Assembly: GCF_012489685.1 (NCBI RefSeq)
Contig: NC_080042.1
Location: 73,708,566-73,772,565, forward strand
DNA length: 64,000 bases
Direction: 5' to 3'
Source: Lotus japonicus
Lineage: Eukaryota; Streptophyta; Magnoliopsida; Fabales; Fabaceae
This document shows, in pieces, positions 42,780 through 55,286 of this stretch. Under the pieces are notes generated by a model that worked only from the letters and a program-made list of their open reading frames with translations, was not told the DNA's origin and searched no databases. Each line of letters starts with the position of its first letter. Position 1 is the stretch's first letter. A program made the position numbers and the translations under genes.

Positions 42780-43285
42780 AGTGTTGTCGTCAAGTATGTT
42801 GTGTTTGCTTTAATAATTTGTCAGTGATGGCAAGTCTGTAATGTTCGGCTTTAATGTATGAGTTATTGTGTTTGAATATGTTCCACTCAATTCGAATCTA
42901 CTCCTTTTCCGATTATTAACTCTAGTAGGTAACTTGTTTCGAATCTGTCAGTGGTGTCAAGTCGGTGGGGTTTGCTTTAATAATTTGCCAGTGGTGTCAA
43001 GTCTGCAGTGTTCGGCTTTAGTGTATGGGTTATTGGGTTTGAATATGCTCCACTCAATTCGAATCTAGTCCTTTTCCGATTATTAACTCTAGTGGGTAAC
43101 TTGTTTCGAATCTGTCAGTGGTGTCAAGTCGGTGGGGTTTGCTTTAATAATTTGTCAGTGGTGTCAAGTCTGCAGTGTTCGGCTTTAGTGTATGGGTTAT
43201 TGGGTTTGAATATGCTCCACTCAATTCGAATCTAGTCCTTTTCCGATTATTAACTCTAGTGGGTAACTTGTTTTGAATCCGTCAG
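42780..43285. repeat. 167-bp tandem repeat between the Harbinger genes
   Basis: 'ccttttccgattattaac' recurs at 42903, 43070 and 43237, exactly 167 bp apart, and whole units (gtgtcaagtc..., gtttgaatatg.tcc) match; the last two are nearly identical. Short open frames here repeat the same peptide and are not genes. Confidence 0.9.
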
Positions 43286-43382
43286 TGTCCACCATTCAAT
43301 TTACTTATATATATGGATTCATAGATCAATTTATGTACCAATATCCAAAACCTCTTACTTTCTACTTCGAATTTCACAACAA

Positions 43383-44690
43383 ATGGATCCTTTTGATCCT
43401 TTTGAGAATCCTTGTGAAAATCCTTTTGATATTGCAACATACCTTCAAAATTCTCAACTTGAAGAAGCTTTTATACTCAACCAATTAGGGTTGGATCCAA
43501 ACCAAAATTTGGAAGATAGTGCACCTCGTAGAAAGTATGTCCGTAGAGATCATGCAGCAGCAAACCGAAGGCTAATTGACGACTACTTTGCCAATGAGCC
43601 TACATATGACGATTCAATGTTTCGTCGTCGGTACCGGATGCAAAAACACGTTTTCCTTCGAATCGTTGCGGACCTTTCAAGTAGTGATAACTACTTCACC
43701 CAGCGAGTTGATGCAGCCAAGAAAGAAGGTATATCACCCTTAGCAAAATGTACCACAACAATGCGAATGTTAGCATATGGTGTGGCAGCAGATGCAGTCG
43801 ATGAGTACATCAAAATAGGAGGTACTACAGCACTGGAGTGTTTACGTAGATTCTGTAATGGAATCATACGATTGTATGAGCACGAGTACCTGAGAGCACC
43901 AACTCAAGAGGACCTGCAAAGAATACTACAGGTTAGTGAACAAAGGGGGTTCCCAGGCATGATCGGGAGTATTGACTGCATGCACTGGGAGTGGAAAAAT
44001 TGTCCTAAAGCATGGGAAGGTCAATTTACTAGAGGGGATAAGGGAACCACTACAGTTATTCTTGAAGCAGTTGCATCTCATGATCTATGGATCTGGCATG
44101 CCTTTTTTGGATGTCCGGGAACGTTGAACGACATAAACGTTCTAGATCGATCACCAGTGTTTGATGATGTGGAACAGGGAAAGGCTCCAACTGTGAGTTT
44201 CATTGTGAATCAACGTCCCTATAATATGGCATACTATCTAGCTGATGGTATCTACCCTTCTTATCCAACTTTCGTCAAATCGATCAGACTTCCTCAAAGT
44301 GAACCGGATAAGTTGTTTGCACAAGTTCAGGAGAGATGTCGGAAGGACATCGAACGTGCATTTGGAGTTCTTCAAGCTCGTTTTAAAATCATCCGTGAAC
44401 CAGCTCGTTTGTGGGACATAGCTGATTTGGGTATCATTATGAGGTCATGCATCATATTACATAATATGATTGTTGAGGATGAACGAGATACATTTGCTCA
44501 ACGTTGGACCGATTTTGAGCAATCTGGGGAAGGTGGATCTAGTACACCGCAACCATACTCGACCGAGGTGTTACCCGCTTTTGCAAATCATGTGCGTGCT
44601 AGATCCGAGTTGCGTGATTCGAACGTTCATCACGAACTGCAAGCAGATCTAGTGAAGCACATATGGACAAAGTTTGCAAATGCTTCGTGA
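43383..44690 (+). CDS. PIF/Harbinger transposase (DDE_Tnp_4 type)
   Basis: 435 residues, one exon, from an ATG at 43383 with a TATA-like ttatatatatgg about 80 bp upstream. A DNA-binding HTH-like N-terminal part (RRRYRMQKHVFLRI) precedes the catalytic core. The acidic triad can be placed at Asp198 (GSIDCMHWEW), Asp250 (LNDINVLD) and Glu324 (RKDIERAFGVLQ); the CIILHNMI motif follows. The protein cuts and inserts the element at TTA/TAA sites. No stop or frameshift is present, which is unusual for plant copies. Confidence 0.94.
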   Translation: MDPFDPFENPCENPFDIATYLQNSQLEEAFILNQLGLDPNQNLEDSAPRRKYVRRDHAAANRRLIDDYFANEPTYDDSMFRRRYRMQKHVFLRIVADLSSSDNYFTQRVDAAKKEGISPLAKCTTTMRMLAYGVAADAVDEYIKIGGTTALECLRRFCNGIIRLYEHEYLRAPTQEDLQRILQVSEQRGFPGMIGSIDCMHWEWKNCPKAWEGQFTRGDKGTTTVILEAVASHDLWIWHAFFGCPGTLNDINVLDRSPVFDDVEQGKAPTVSFIVNQRPYNMAYYLADGIYPSYPTFVKSIRLPQSEPDKLFAQVQERCRKDIERAFGVLQARFKIIREPARLWDIADLGIIMRSCIILHNMIVEDERDTFAQRWTDFEQSGEGGSSTPQPYSTEVLPAFANHVRARSELRDSNVHHELQADLVKHIWTKFANAS

Positions 44691-45136
44691 TGGAAGATGA
44701 TTTGTATCGTACTAATTACGTTATTTGTGTGTTGTGTGCTTAGTTTGTTGTCTTGCATTTTAAGTTAAGAAAATAAAATATATTATTGTGTGCTTCGTTT
44801 ATCGTCTTCCATTTTTTAGTTAAGGAAATAAAATAAATTATTATCTATATTAAAAAAAATTAATTCGTTAAGTGTTTATTATTTAATTTAATTTAAAATA
44901 ATAATTGTAATTTTATGTAAATAAAAAAAACAAAAACATAAAATTAAATAAAAATATGAAATAAAAATTGGTGGGGTAGGGTGAGTGGTGGGGTAGGGTG
45001 TTGAGAGAGAAAACCATTGGAGTGGATATTTGTTAAAGTGTGTTGAATTGGAGAGAGAAGATGATGTGGAGTATTGGGAAGAGAAAAAGTGGTGTTGAAT
45101 GCAAAATTTTTGTTTAAACCATTGTACATGGTCTTA

Positions 45137-45532
45137 AGTCTTGCACCACTGCCTGATGTCTCCAGAGTAGCATTAGCTATAAATTTTACTTTCTCCCATA
45201 AAATAATGAAAAGTACTCTACTCTGATTGAACTGATTAATCCGCTCTTGTTCCAATCTCTATGGTGGCTTGAATAATATTACTTCTATATATATGTTCTA
45301 GAACTTACAGGCCTGACCACCCACCGGCTCATTTAAATATATATATGATGTTTCTTTCATCTCACGAGATGATGACATCGTGTTATTTTTATATAGATCC
45401 TAAATGAGGAAATGGTACATTTTAAGTTTTTTTATTTTAATGTTAATTATTCCTTTCAAAACAAAATGTTAATTATCCATGGTCTCTTTCACTCCACATA
45501 CATTTTAAGTGGTAAGTTATATGTTTTTAAGT
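45137..45532. other. Intergenic, nothing recognised
   Basis: Right flank of the Harbinger element; AT-rich, no repeat or gene seen. Confidence 0.5.
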
Positions 45533-45541
45533 TTGTCTTTT

Positions 45542-45729
45542 TTTTTCCTATGGTATTCATTCTCATAGTCAGTAGTAATAAGACTAATCCTCTGAGCTTA
45601 AAGTTTACATTAAGAAACATATATCTCTCAATAAATGTTTCCCCATACAAACTACTACTCAAGAATTGAACCCTTGATTGAATGTTTAAGTAGTTATCAG
45701 CTCTACTAAACTTTATTAATTGTTTAAAA
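45542..45729 (-). mobile_element. Older copy of the tRNA-derived SINE
   Basis: 188 bp with the same order of motifs as 31372-31564 (minus strand: 'agctcta.t...' then B-box-like gggttcaattc, later 'gattagtct'). It is flanked by ttgtctttt at 45533-45541 and 45730-45738. The sequence is much more diverged, hence older. Confidence 0.6.
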
Positions 45730-45764
45730 TTGTCTTTTAAATTTCAAGAAATGATATAGAAAAA

Positions 45765-45978
45765 GGTGACCCCTAATGTGGACCACTTTTAAAGTGGTCT
45801 AATTTTAGACAACTTTTTTTAACTTGCTATAATAGGTCAATACATCTTTTTTTAAAGAAATTTAATACATAATAAATTTTTAATGATATTTTTTCTTTAA
45901 AAAAATAATGTGTTGACCTGCTATACCCAGTTAAAGTGGGTGGTGTAAAATTATACCACCTAAAATTGGTGCCTATTA
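45765..45978. mobile_element. Probable MITE
   Basis: About 210 bp whose two ends are roughly complementary: left 'ggtgacccctaatgtggacca' region and right 'accacctaaaattggtgcc', with mirrored inner blocks 'ggtcaatacat' and 'tgtgttgacc'. No duplication was identified. Confidence 0.4.
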
Positions 45979-46614
45979 GGTTCACCCAATGGGAAAAGTC
46001 TCTGCCGCATGTGAACGGGAATATTTTGTACTAGTAGAACCCTCGTGGCCTTGATTTCTATTGTTAGAAAAATTGTAGCATTGAAAATGAACAATACAAT
46101 TGAATCTTCTAACAAAGCATGCATAACGACAGGGCACCGAGTATGACCCGTCAAAAAAGAACTAAAGCCACTAGTTACAAGAGTCAAAATGTAAAAGCAT
46201 TTTCGTCCTAACAGGAGTGGGAAGGGCCAAAAAGGCAACATCATGATGATCAAGTAAAAAAAATCGCATTTAAGTGAATTTTTTAAATTCAATTCTAGAT
46301 TCATAATCAATTTTGCAAAGCAGTTTTTTTGAGTAATTTTTTTATTTCAAAAAATAAATTCTATGACAAAATAAACTTATTTAAATATACTATTACTAAT
46401 AAATAATGTGAATCGACCGTAAAAAATTAATGTGAATCAGAATTCTCTTAATTTTAAATCAAGTAATAGATTTTTTAATATTATTAAATAAGTTTAAATA
46501 ACATTTTTTTATATTTTTATCAACAATAAAAATATAATTATAAAAAGTTGTATCAGAAACTGAATTGATGATAATTAATATTAATATAGTTTGTTTTTAC
46601 AATCAACTACTTAT
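45979..46614. other. Intergenic, nothing firm
   Basis: The minus-strand frame 45960-46310 has no domain I recognise; the rest is AT-rich. Confidence 0.45.
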
Positions 46615-47090
46615 CCATTAATCGGGAAGAAAACTAGGTACATCAGACCTTAAAGCCGGAACCAACTCCGGTGGATATTCCTCTAGCCACAAACAGCGTT
46701 GTGAATTAAACAATTTCTTTGCGAGAAGATCTGCAACAGAATTACAAGTACGTTTAACATGACGAAGACTACATGAATTAAAATTAGGCTCCAAAACCAG
46801 ACAATCCTGCACAATAGAGGAGAGGTAAGAAGGACAATCCAATCGTGCTTTCCAAGCTTGAAACATTTGTAAGCAATTTGTCTCCATAATCACATTCCTG
46901 AAACCCAGCTCCAATGCGAGTCTACACGCCCCGGTAACACAAAGCCTCAGACAACAATGGTGAATTCTCCGCAACAGACACCTATGTTGTTGCTGCTAGC
47001 CCTTGCCCCGACCTTATGATTCTTGGGCCACACATCCATACCTCGATCTTGCATGCGCAGTACCGAAGCATTAAAATTAACCTTAATATA
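46615..47090 (-). pseudogene. RNase H-like fragment of a non-LTR retrotransposon
   Basis: The minus-strand frame 46974-46618 reads ACRLALELGFRNVIMETNC, later SLRHVKRTCNSVADLLAKK and CLWLEEYPPELVPALRSDVP, the C-terminal half of the RVT_3/RNase H domain common in plant LINE remnants. The upstream part (to about 47085) continues the domain only after frame changes. It lacks the first catalytic Asp region in frame and is a dead fragment. Confidence 0.65.
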
Positions 47091-47290
47091 GTTTTATAAT
47101 ATAAAACAGTTATCAATAACTTATTACTATTGTTATTAAGACAACACTCAGGTAAAGTTTACTATAATACTCATGAATTACGACTTTTTATATATTTTTA
47201 TAACTAAAAAACTTTTTAAATCACGTATCAATTATTAGAATTAATATTTTTTATACATCATTATAATATATATTGAGATTAATGAATATG

Positions 47291-50200
47291 TGTAACGCCC
47301 CGAATTTTAAGGGTTACGTTAACAAGCTAATAAAATAAATATGCAATATTTTCCAGAAGAATGTATAAACACGAGTATATTTTTTTCTTTTCAAATATAT
47401 TTCCAAAACATGTCATGCTTACTCCCAACTACAAAACCTAACCAATAGAAACAACTCAACAAAAACCTATTATGCAATGACACCATGAATCCGACATACT
47501 CCCTACGATCTCCACATCGGGGAACCGCAAGAAAGCAATGCATCGGAACCTACCCGAAACCTCAAATATAAATTCATAAAATCTTTATGCAAGCTTAAAC
47601 CAATAAGGGTGAGCTCTCTAACCTAAGGCTCTAGCCCTACACCCGACTCTATTCTTTGAGTCATCCACAGTTCTCCAAGTCCTTCTCTCCGACTCGTACG
47701 AAGATCAAGCTCCATCGAAGATTCTCCATCGCCTAATAGCGTTAAGCGCCCAAACAACAAGTAGTAAATAGAAAGGGTTAACTCCATACAACTACCACAT
47801 ATAAAAGAGAAAAGCATGTTATTCAAATCTAATACATGCCATGGTAAGTAAGCTACCAATTTAATTCATGATAGATGACACCGTATATCTACCAACATGA
47901 AATCAAATCATATATCAGCATATCAGCAAAATCAACGATATGGTTTTAACTCAGATATCAACAACTTAACAACATATATTTACTCAGATATCCACAACTT
48001 AACACCCTAGGTTTAAATCAGATAACCATAAAATCAACAATATAACATCAAATGAGATATCAATAACCTCAACAATACAACATCAAATCAGATATCGACA
48101 ACCTCAGCAATATAACATCAAATCAGATATCAATAACCTCAACAATATAACATCAAATCAGATATCAATAAAACCAACAATATGAGTCAATGAATAGCGT
48201 CTCGAAAAACGGGACAATGATAGGACACACCTCCTCATCGCCACTTATAACGTCATACATGACGGGACAGACATGTGGAACGACAACCACTGAATGCCAC
48301 TTAATAATGTCTCGAAAGACGGGACAGACATGTGGAACGACAACCACTGAATGCCACTTAATAACGCCTCGAAAGACGGGACAGACATGTGGAACGACGA
48401 GCATTGAATGCCACTTAATAACGCCTCAAAGGACGGGACAGACATGTGGAACGACAACCACTGAATGCCACTTAATAACGCCTCGAAAGACGGGACAGAC
48501 ATGTGGAACGACAGCCACTGAATGCCACTTAATAACGCCTCAAAGGACGGGACAAACATGTGGAACGACAACCACTGAATGCCCACTTAATAACGCCTCG
48601 AAAGACGGGACAGACATGTGGAACGACAACCACTGAATGCCACTTAATAACGCCTCGAAAGACGGGACAGACATGTAGAACGACAACCACTGAATGTCAC
48701 TTAATAACACCTCGAAAGACGGGACAAACATGTGGAACGACAACCACTGAATGCCACTTAATAACGCCTCAAAGGACGGGACAGACATGTGGAACGACAA
48801 CCACTGAATGCCACTTAATAACGCCTCAAAGGACGGGACAGACATGTGGAACGACAACCACTGAATGCCCACTTAATAACGCCTCGAAAGACGGGACAAT
48901 CCTGTGGGACAAACCCACCTCATCGCCACTTCAAGCAAACCAAAACATCTCATCCAACTCAGTGGTCACTCAAACAACAATCTCAAATTCAATAATCAAA
49001 TCAACATAATCACGTGTTATTAATATTATCAACAAACATACGTCTCATCAAAATGCATACTAACTCAGCTCACTATTTCAACATAACAACAATCAAGGTA
49101 TCAACAATAACCATGTCTTATCCACTAGAAAGTAGTAATGACAGAAACCAGTAAACGACTGAAGCCTATCAGAAAACGGAGACACACGTCTCAATAAGTT
49201 TACTCGGTCGAAGTCTTCAGAAAACATTTGGCACAAGCCTTAGAAACAGTCAACATAAGCAAGCATACAACATTGAAAGCATACCAACATTTCAGTCAAT
49301 TGTCAATCAAGTTTAAACAACTTCATCTCAAACGCATGCAGTGCGATAAAAGCATGTAAGACTCAAAGACGCTCTAAAACTGAGTTACCCTTACCTTAGC
49401 CAATTTCTCCATCCAAGTTCAACATCTCAGTCCAATCCAAAATAAAGCTCCCGAACTCAGCAAGTTCCCCGGGCGTCTTCCTCAGTTGTGAAACCTCACC
49501 AATTGCTCTAAAGTCTCTTTCCTCAGCTCAACTCGTTCCAAACATTAAGCAAAGTATAATTGCTTAGTCGCTAAGAAACAATACAACTAATAACACTATC
49601 AAAACCCGAAAAGAAGCTTTCGAAGCTCTAGAGTTCCACATTTAGGCACGAACGGACAACGGAGACTTCGTTCGCTATAACGCGCATAACTCGAGCTACA
49701 TATTTCGGAATGACACGAAACCACAGCCAAAATTTCAACAACGGAAAGGGCTACGCTATGGCTCAGGCCATACTAACCCAAAAATTATTTTTGGACACGG
49801 TACAGCTCCAAAAAGTTTCGGACACTTTAGAAAATAAGGTTTCCTAACTTTTTATTCGATCTAATTTAATTCCTAGGTATTCGTAGGTGATATCTAGGCC
49901 AGGGAAACTCTCAGAAATATTTAACGACTGAAAATACGACTTAGGGGTATTTTGGTCAAGAATTAATGACCAAAAACTCAAAATTAAAATTCTGAAAAAC
50001 AAAATTGATGGGGTTGTTCACAACGACGTTTATAGCACTTAATCTCAAGGGTACTAAGCTTGGTTGCGACTTTTTGATAATAAAGTAAGCATATGTGAAG
50101 AAAATGGGTTTTTAGTCAGTTTTTCAGATCTACGGCAACTCGATGAAAATCTGAATGATCCGACAGAGATTATAGCATGTTGGGTTGCAGTAGAAGATAG

Positions 50201-51178
50201 TTGGAAAGAAAAATCGAGGTAATCGGACACTTTTACAAAAAGCTCTAAACTTTGAGCACAGAAAGAGATATAATAAGCCGACATAAAGCAGAAATAGAAG
50301 TAAGATTAAGCATCCTTACCTCTGTTCCTACGCGTAGCTTCCGAAATCAGGACGATCGGGCAATGATTGAAGAAAAATCTCATTCTCTCTCTCTCTTGGA
50401 GCTCTCGGCCACTTTTAGGAAGAAATGAGATATTTCTCATTTTTTTCCTTTTTTATAGGAGAGGGGAAAATCCGAAAAATCGATATTTCGCAGTTCCGGT
50501 GGTTTTTTGTACTTTCGTCTGCTGATAAAAATTGAGTATTCGGCGACAGAATGTCGAAACTCAAATCAATGTTCATTTAATTGAGGAAAACGTCTCAAAG
50601 ACGGTGTGAGTCGATTTATGCCGAAAAACTACTTTTTGCAGTCGACGTCGGATGAAGAAACTTCCTTCAGGAAAAAGATCACAAACGTCGAAAGAAAGGA
50701 GGCAACGCGGATGGAACTTCGTTAGAAGCTCCGAATAGAAAAACTCTTCATTCAGGGTCTTAATTAAAGTCTCCGAGAAGTTAAAGTCTAGCTTCGACGG
50801 ACTTCCGGGAAGCAAAACCTAAAAAGCGTACAGTCCAGGGTTTCGTATCGAAACACTGGTCATGGGAAAAATACCTAGAGGTTCTTATTCTCCCTTAAAT
50901 TCTAAAATTCTATTAAACAGTACTCTAGGGGCGGAAATAGCCTTTTTCGGACACTCTCGACCATAGTCGGGTGCGAATATGGCTCGTGTTATTACTTAAG
51001 CTGACTACAGTGTCAACCTTAAACATAATTTGAACTTAATTATTATATAAATAGTTTTCGTGACTCGTAATAGGATTCGAGTCATGAAAATAACATAAAA
51101 CAATAAAATATAATTACTTAATTAATCAACACGACGAAAGTAAATAAATAATCTAATTATTTAATTCGGGGTCTTACA
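47291..51178 (-). mobile_element. Large solo LTR (probable Ty3/gypsy)
   Basis: Starts tgtaacgccccgaatt and ends aattcggggtcttaca, with a 5-bp duplication atatg outside both ends (47286-47290, 51179-51183). TG...CA ends, length 3.9 kb and absence of any gag or pol frame indicate one LTR left after recombination, or a non-coding derivative. A minus-strand TATA-like box (cctataaaaaagg near 50450) suggests minus orientation. Assignment to Ty3/gypsy rests on LTR length and end sequence. Confidence 0.72.
48203..48895. repeat. 57-bp tandem array within the LTR
   Basis: About eleven units containing gggaca(g/a)acatgt(g)gaac, 'ccactgaatgcc' and 'acttaataacgcct' follow each other without spacers; two units are 58 bp. 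Because 57 is a multiple of three, long frames stay open on both strands (for example 48190-48636 plus and 48540-48872 minus), which are artefacts. Confidence 0.92.
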
Positions 51179-51181
51179 ATA

Positions 51182-51358
51182 TGCACTGTCAGTGTACGTT
51201 AGTGTAAAGAAGTTTTACATTGACGCCCAATCGTACATTATGTCACATAGGACTAGTGGTTACAAATCTTTTTAATTTTAATTAGTAAATTAATAAATTG
51301 CTGATGTGGTGGAAACCAATTGCGTGCATGTGTAAAATAAGTTTACACCGTCAGTGCA
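51182..51358. mobile_element. Probable MITE
   Basis: Left 'tgcactgtcagtgta' and right 'tacaccgtcagtgca' are inverted, followed inward by 'tttta(c)a' motifs. The large LTR lies immediately at its left edge, so the retrotransposon may have inserted there. Confidence 0.45.
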
Positions 51359-51567
51359 CCTTCCATTTTCTCATATATATTTTGACTAAAGTGGTTGTTT
51401 ATGTTTAAAAGTGAAAGTTAATTAAGAATAATTATAATTTTTATTAATTAATAAATATAGTAATTATATCTAACATAATTGCATTTAGGAAGTTCATTCA
51501 ATACTTTATTGTATATTACAGTTTTAGTCTATCGTAAGTTATTACAATCAATATCAATATCAATATA

Positions 51568-53700
51568 TATTAGAAAAGAACAACTTCTAGCATGACGTGT
51601 CAGCACCAGATTAATTCTTAGTGACGTGTCATTCTCACGTTAATTCTCATAAAAATAATTCAACGTGTCATTCTCTGGTATTTTTAGAGTATTAATTAAT
51701 TTTTATGGTATTTTATTGAATTTTCGGATTTTTAATTAATTCAGGATTTTATGAGTTTTTATTGTGATTTGCTAGATTTTGGCAGTTTTTATCTATATTT
51801 GATTCTCTATTTTAGATTAGTATCTACATAAATTTTTTTTTAAGATTTTGTTTTGTTTTTATTGTTATTTGTTAGATTAGTTTATTATTAGTCTTATCTC
51901 ATCTCATTGAGATTAGAAAAGAACAACTTCTAGCATGACGTGACAGCACCAGATTAATTCTTAGTGACGTGTCATTCTCATAAAAAAAAATTCACGTGTC
52001 ATTCTCAGGTATTTTTAGAGTATTAATTAATTATTATCGAATTTTCGGATTTTTAATTAATTCAGGATTTTATGAGTTTTTTTGGTGATTTGCTAGATTT
52101 TGGTAGTTTTAATCAATATTAGTTTCTCTATTTTAGATTAGTATCTACATAAAAAAAATATTTTTTTAAGATTTTGTTTTGTTTTTATTGTTATTTGTTA
52201 GATTAATTATTATTAGTCTTATCTCATTGAGATATAGTTTAGATTTGTTACTCTATTTTAGATTAGTATCTACTTAAATAGTTAAATAGAGATAGGTTTA
52301 GATAGATTTAGTTTCTTTTTATCTCTTTGTTAGATTAATAATAAACTAAATCTTAACAGATATTCAACAGAGTCCTTATATGTCTTTGGCTTCTCTGCAT
52401 TTTTAGGACTTTCTTCTTCCCCATCTTCTCTATTCATACAACTTGTTTTGTTCCCTTTTCATAGACAATATTTTGTTCTATTTCTGCTGCTTTATGCTAC
52501 CTTTAATCCATGGAGACTATCTTCTTGATTGAATGATTGACTTTTACTTAATTTTTTCCTGACTGACAAAGAGTAAACGTGTTTTGATTCAGGTTCGATG
52601 TGAGAATTTTTGAAATTGCTATGTTCGCACAGATCCTTCTCAAGGATGACATTCAAGCTGTCTGTTTCAGAGACCGTGAATGAGGAATAAATTGATTGAA
52701 GATGTAAGCTAACATAGAAATAGGAACCGTTTTGTGTTTTATGTTTATGATATGTTATTTGAATTGTGATCATTGTTATTGCTCACATTCTTTTCTTAGA
52801 TTTGTCTCCTCTATATTGTGGACTGCACTCTAGAATTTAACAACTTCAGTGTTTGTTACTGTATACATATGCATGTAGTTTTGTTGTTTAATCAACAGTG
52901 ATATAGTTCTCTGACATAGTGTCATCTAAAGTTGCATACTTCACTTTGTTATTCCTGACCCTATTTTATTAGTTATAACATCATATTGAATGTTGTTTTT
53001 AATAAAATATATACAAATTGAATAGTTCTAAATAGTTAGTGTATAATTTTTTTAAAAAAATTGTATATTGAAAAACACAAAAAGCTGTTTGAATTAATTT
53101 TTTGAATAGGTAACTGAATTTAAATTTAAGGCATTTATAAAAAAAATCACATGTTGACCAAAAATATGAAGAAAAATCCAACAAGTTATCCAAGCACATG
53201 TTGACCTTTTTAAATTTTAGATTTGATTAAGATTTAAGTTGTTTATTTCTTGATTTTTTCTTGTGTATTTTATTTTATTTTGAGAGTATTAATTAGTTTT
53301 TATCGTATTTTTATTGAATTTTTGGATTTTTATTTAATTCAGGATTTTATGAGTTCTTATTGTGATTTGCTAGATTTTGGTAGTTTTTATCTATCTTTAG
53401 TTAGTACCTTTTTAAATTTTAGATTTGATTTGGATTTAGGTTGTTTATTTCTTGATTATATCTTGGATCTTATATTTTATTTTTGATTTATTTTGAGGTT
53501 ATTAATTAATTTTTATGGTGTCTTTATTGAATTTTCGGATTTTTATTTAATTTATGATTTTATAAGTTTTTATTGTGATTTGCTAGATTTTGATAGTTTT
53601 TATCTATCTTTAATTAGTACCTTTTTAAAGTTTAGATTTGATTAGGATTTAGGTTGTTTATTTCTTGATTTTTTCTTAATTTGTCTTATTTTTATTAAAT
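51568..53700. repeat. Duplicated segments inside the second Helitron
   Basis: A block beginning 'tagaaaagaacaacttctag' occurs at about 51570 and 51913, about 340 bp apart. Shorter derivatives with 'gattttatgagtt...gatttgctagattttg' recur near 53340 and 53560. Long frames here (for example 53250-53486) are low-complexity. At 52380-53250 and 53710-54870 I see nothing recognisable. Confidence 0.65.
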
Positions 53701-55286
53701 ATTAATTCCAGGAAAAGGGAGTTGATCTGGTGCTGAGGGTCCACAGAGCTACCATGGACACGCAGAGATTTGATGGTTGCTAGGTGAATTTGGCAGAGTT
53801 TCTCAATAGCTACGGACTGCGGTTGTTTCTATATTGTTTCCATTTATCACCTAAGAGAAGTGTGTTTACTTAAATTTTCAAACTCATGTAAGGATGTAAC
53901 AGAAGGGAAAATTAATCAGGGACTGCTAAGTTAGTTAGATGTTATTATAGTAGTTACTTAGTACTACAACGAGATGAGTTATAAATAGAGAGAAATCAAA
54001 TTAGAGGAACATATTATGTAGCATTATATATCTTTCATTAAGTATGTCCTTTAGTATCTGAAAATATTGCTAAAGTATGGTATTGAACATGTCTTAAGCA
54101 CAAGAGAAAGTTCTTCGTGCAACACATAGATAAAAAGTGATTGTTTGAACTTATAGGTCGAAATCTAATTCCTATGAGTGGTAAATAAAAAATCAATATG
54201 ATGTCATTACTTTTTTCATAACTTTTTGAAAATTTTAAAAAGAAATAAATATAAAGGCATGATAATTTGATGATTAAAATGTGTCGTGTGGAGATTAGAA
54301 AACATTAATACATATATAGTGTATTTTTGTTTAAATTAAACTATAGGGTTAAAAGTTCCTACGGGGATGAACATTTTACATGAAAAATTGATTGGTATTA
54401 TTTTAATAGAAAAATTTAATATAATTAATTTTAGTATTGTTTTCAAAATTTTAAGAGTGTATATTTATATATGTTTATAACTATAATAATTGGATAGTAA
54501 AAAAGTACGAGGAATAAAAAATATTAATACATATGTACTATAAGATTATGACCTAAATTTATTAGTGCTAACAAATTAGAGTTACGAGATCTCACGGGGA
54601 GGAACATTTTATATGTAAAATGAAAATTTGCAGGAGTTAAAAAAAATTCATTTTTTTCTATAACTTAAGTGTATTTTTAATAATTTAAACAATAATTATA
54701 TATTAATGTATTGTTACATATCTAAAACACAAAAGCATTACCCTTTATGTAACACGAGTACATTTTCACAAACAAAATTCAGTTATACCTCACATATGCC
54801 AAACTTAAAGCTTTTGGCTTATTAACTTCTGTGTTTTTCAAAATCTTTATATTAGTTAATGAAGGGTATGCTTACAAAGGACCCGGATCCTCTCCTGCAA
54901 ACTTTTTCCTCCAGCCCCTCCATCAGTAATATTAACCGTTTGATGGATCCAAGGGTTCAGATAATTCAAGTGTTGAAATTATGATAATTATATTCTGAAA
55001 ACTATATCAGCTGTAAGATTAATCAAATGGTTGGAATTTAATAGGAATTAATCAATGAAAATCCCAAATGAGCCTGCTTCGTTCTCCTTGGTTCCTCACT
55101 GCCTTCGTTCTCCTTGACTCCCTCCACTGCCAGAGACTTCCCACCGCTGGAATCGGTTGGTGGCAGCGAGAAAAGAAGGCAACCTTGACGCCCTACACTG
55201 CCAGAGATTCTTCGCCGCTATCGCCGTAGTTCCGACCACCCTCTACAACTGGAATTGGTGTGCGAGACTAGTTGGTTTTTACTTTT

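Larger units (their letters stand above)
41011..45133 (+). mobile_element. Complete PIF/Harbinger transposon
   Basis: The ends gaccacttacaatggt and accattgtacatggtc form inverted repeats, and TTA flanks both sides (41008-41010, 45134-45136), the target preference of this superfamily. Inside are the two standard genes in the same orientation, a Myb/SANT-like ORF1 and a DDE transposase, both open from start to stop. This copy could be autonomous. The 'cttacaatggtctgtt' motif is repeated at 41070 close to the left end, a possible transposase-binding site. Confidence 0.92.

Noticed and set aside
48203..48895. CRISPR-like array
   Set aside because: Units abut with no unique spacers, and the DNA is plant nuclear.
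48190..49009. Long open frames on both strands
   Set aside because: They only translate the 57-bp tandem repeat, whose length is a multiple of three.
54110..54150. Another Helitron 3' end ('cgtgcaacacatagataaaa')
   Set aside because: No stable hairpin and no CTAG follows.
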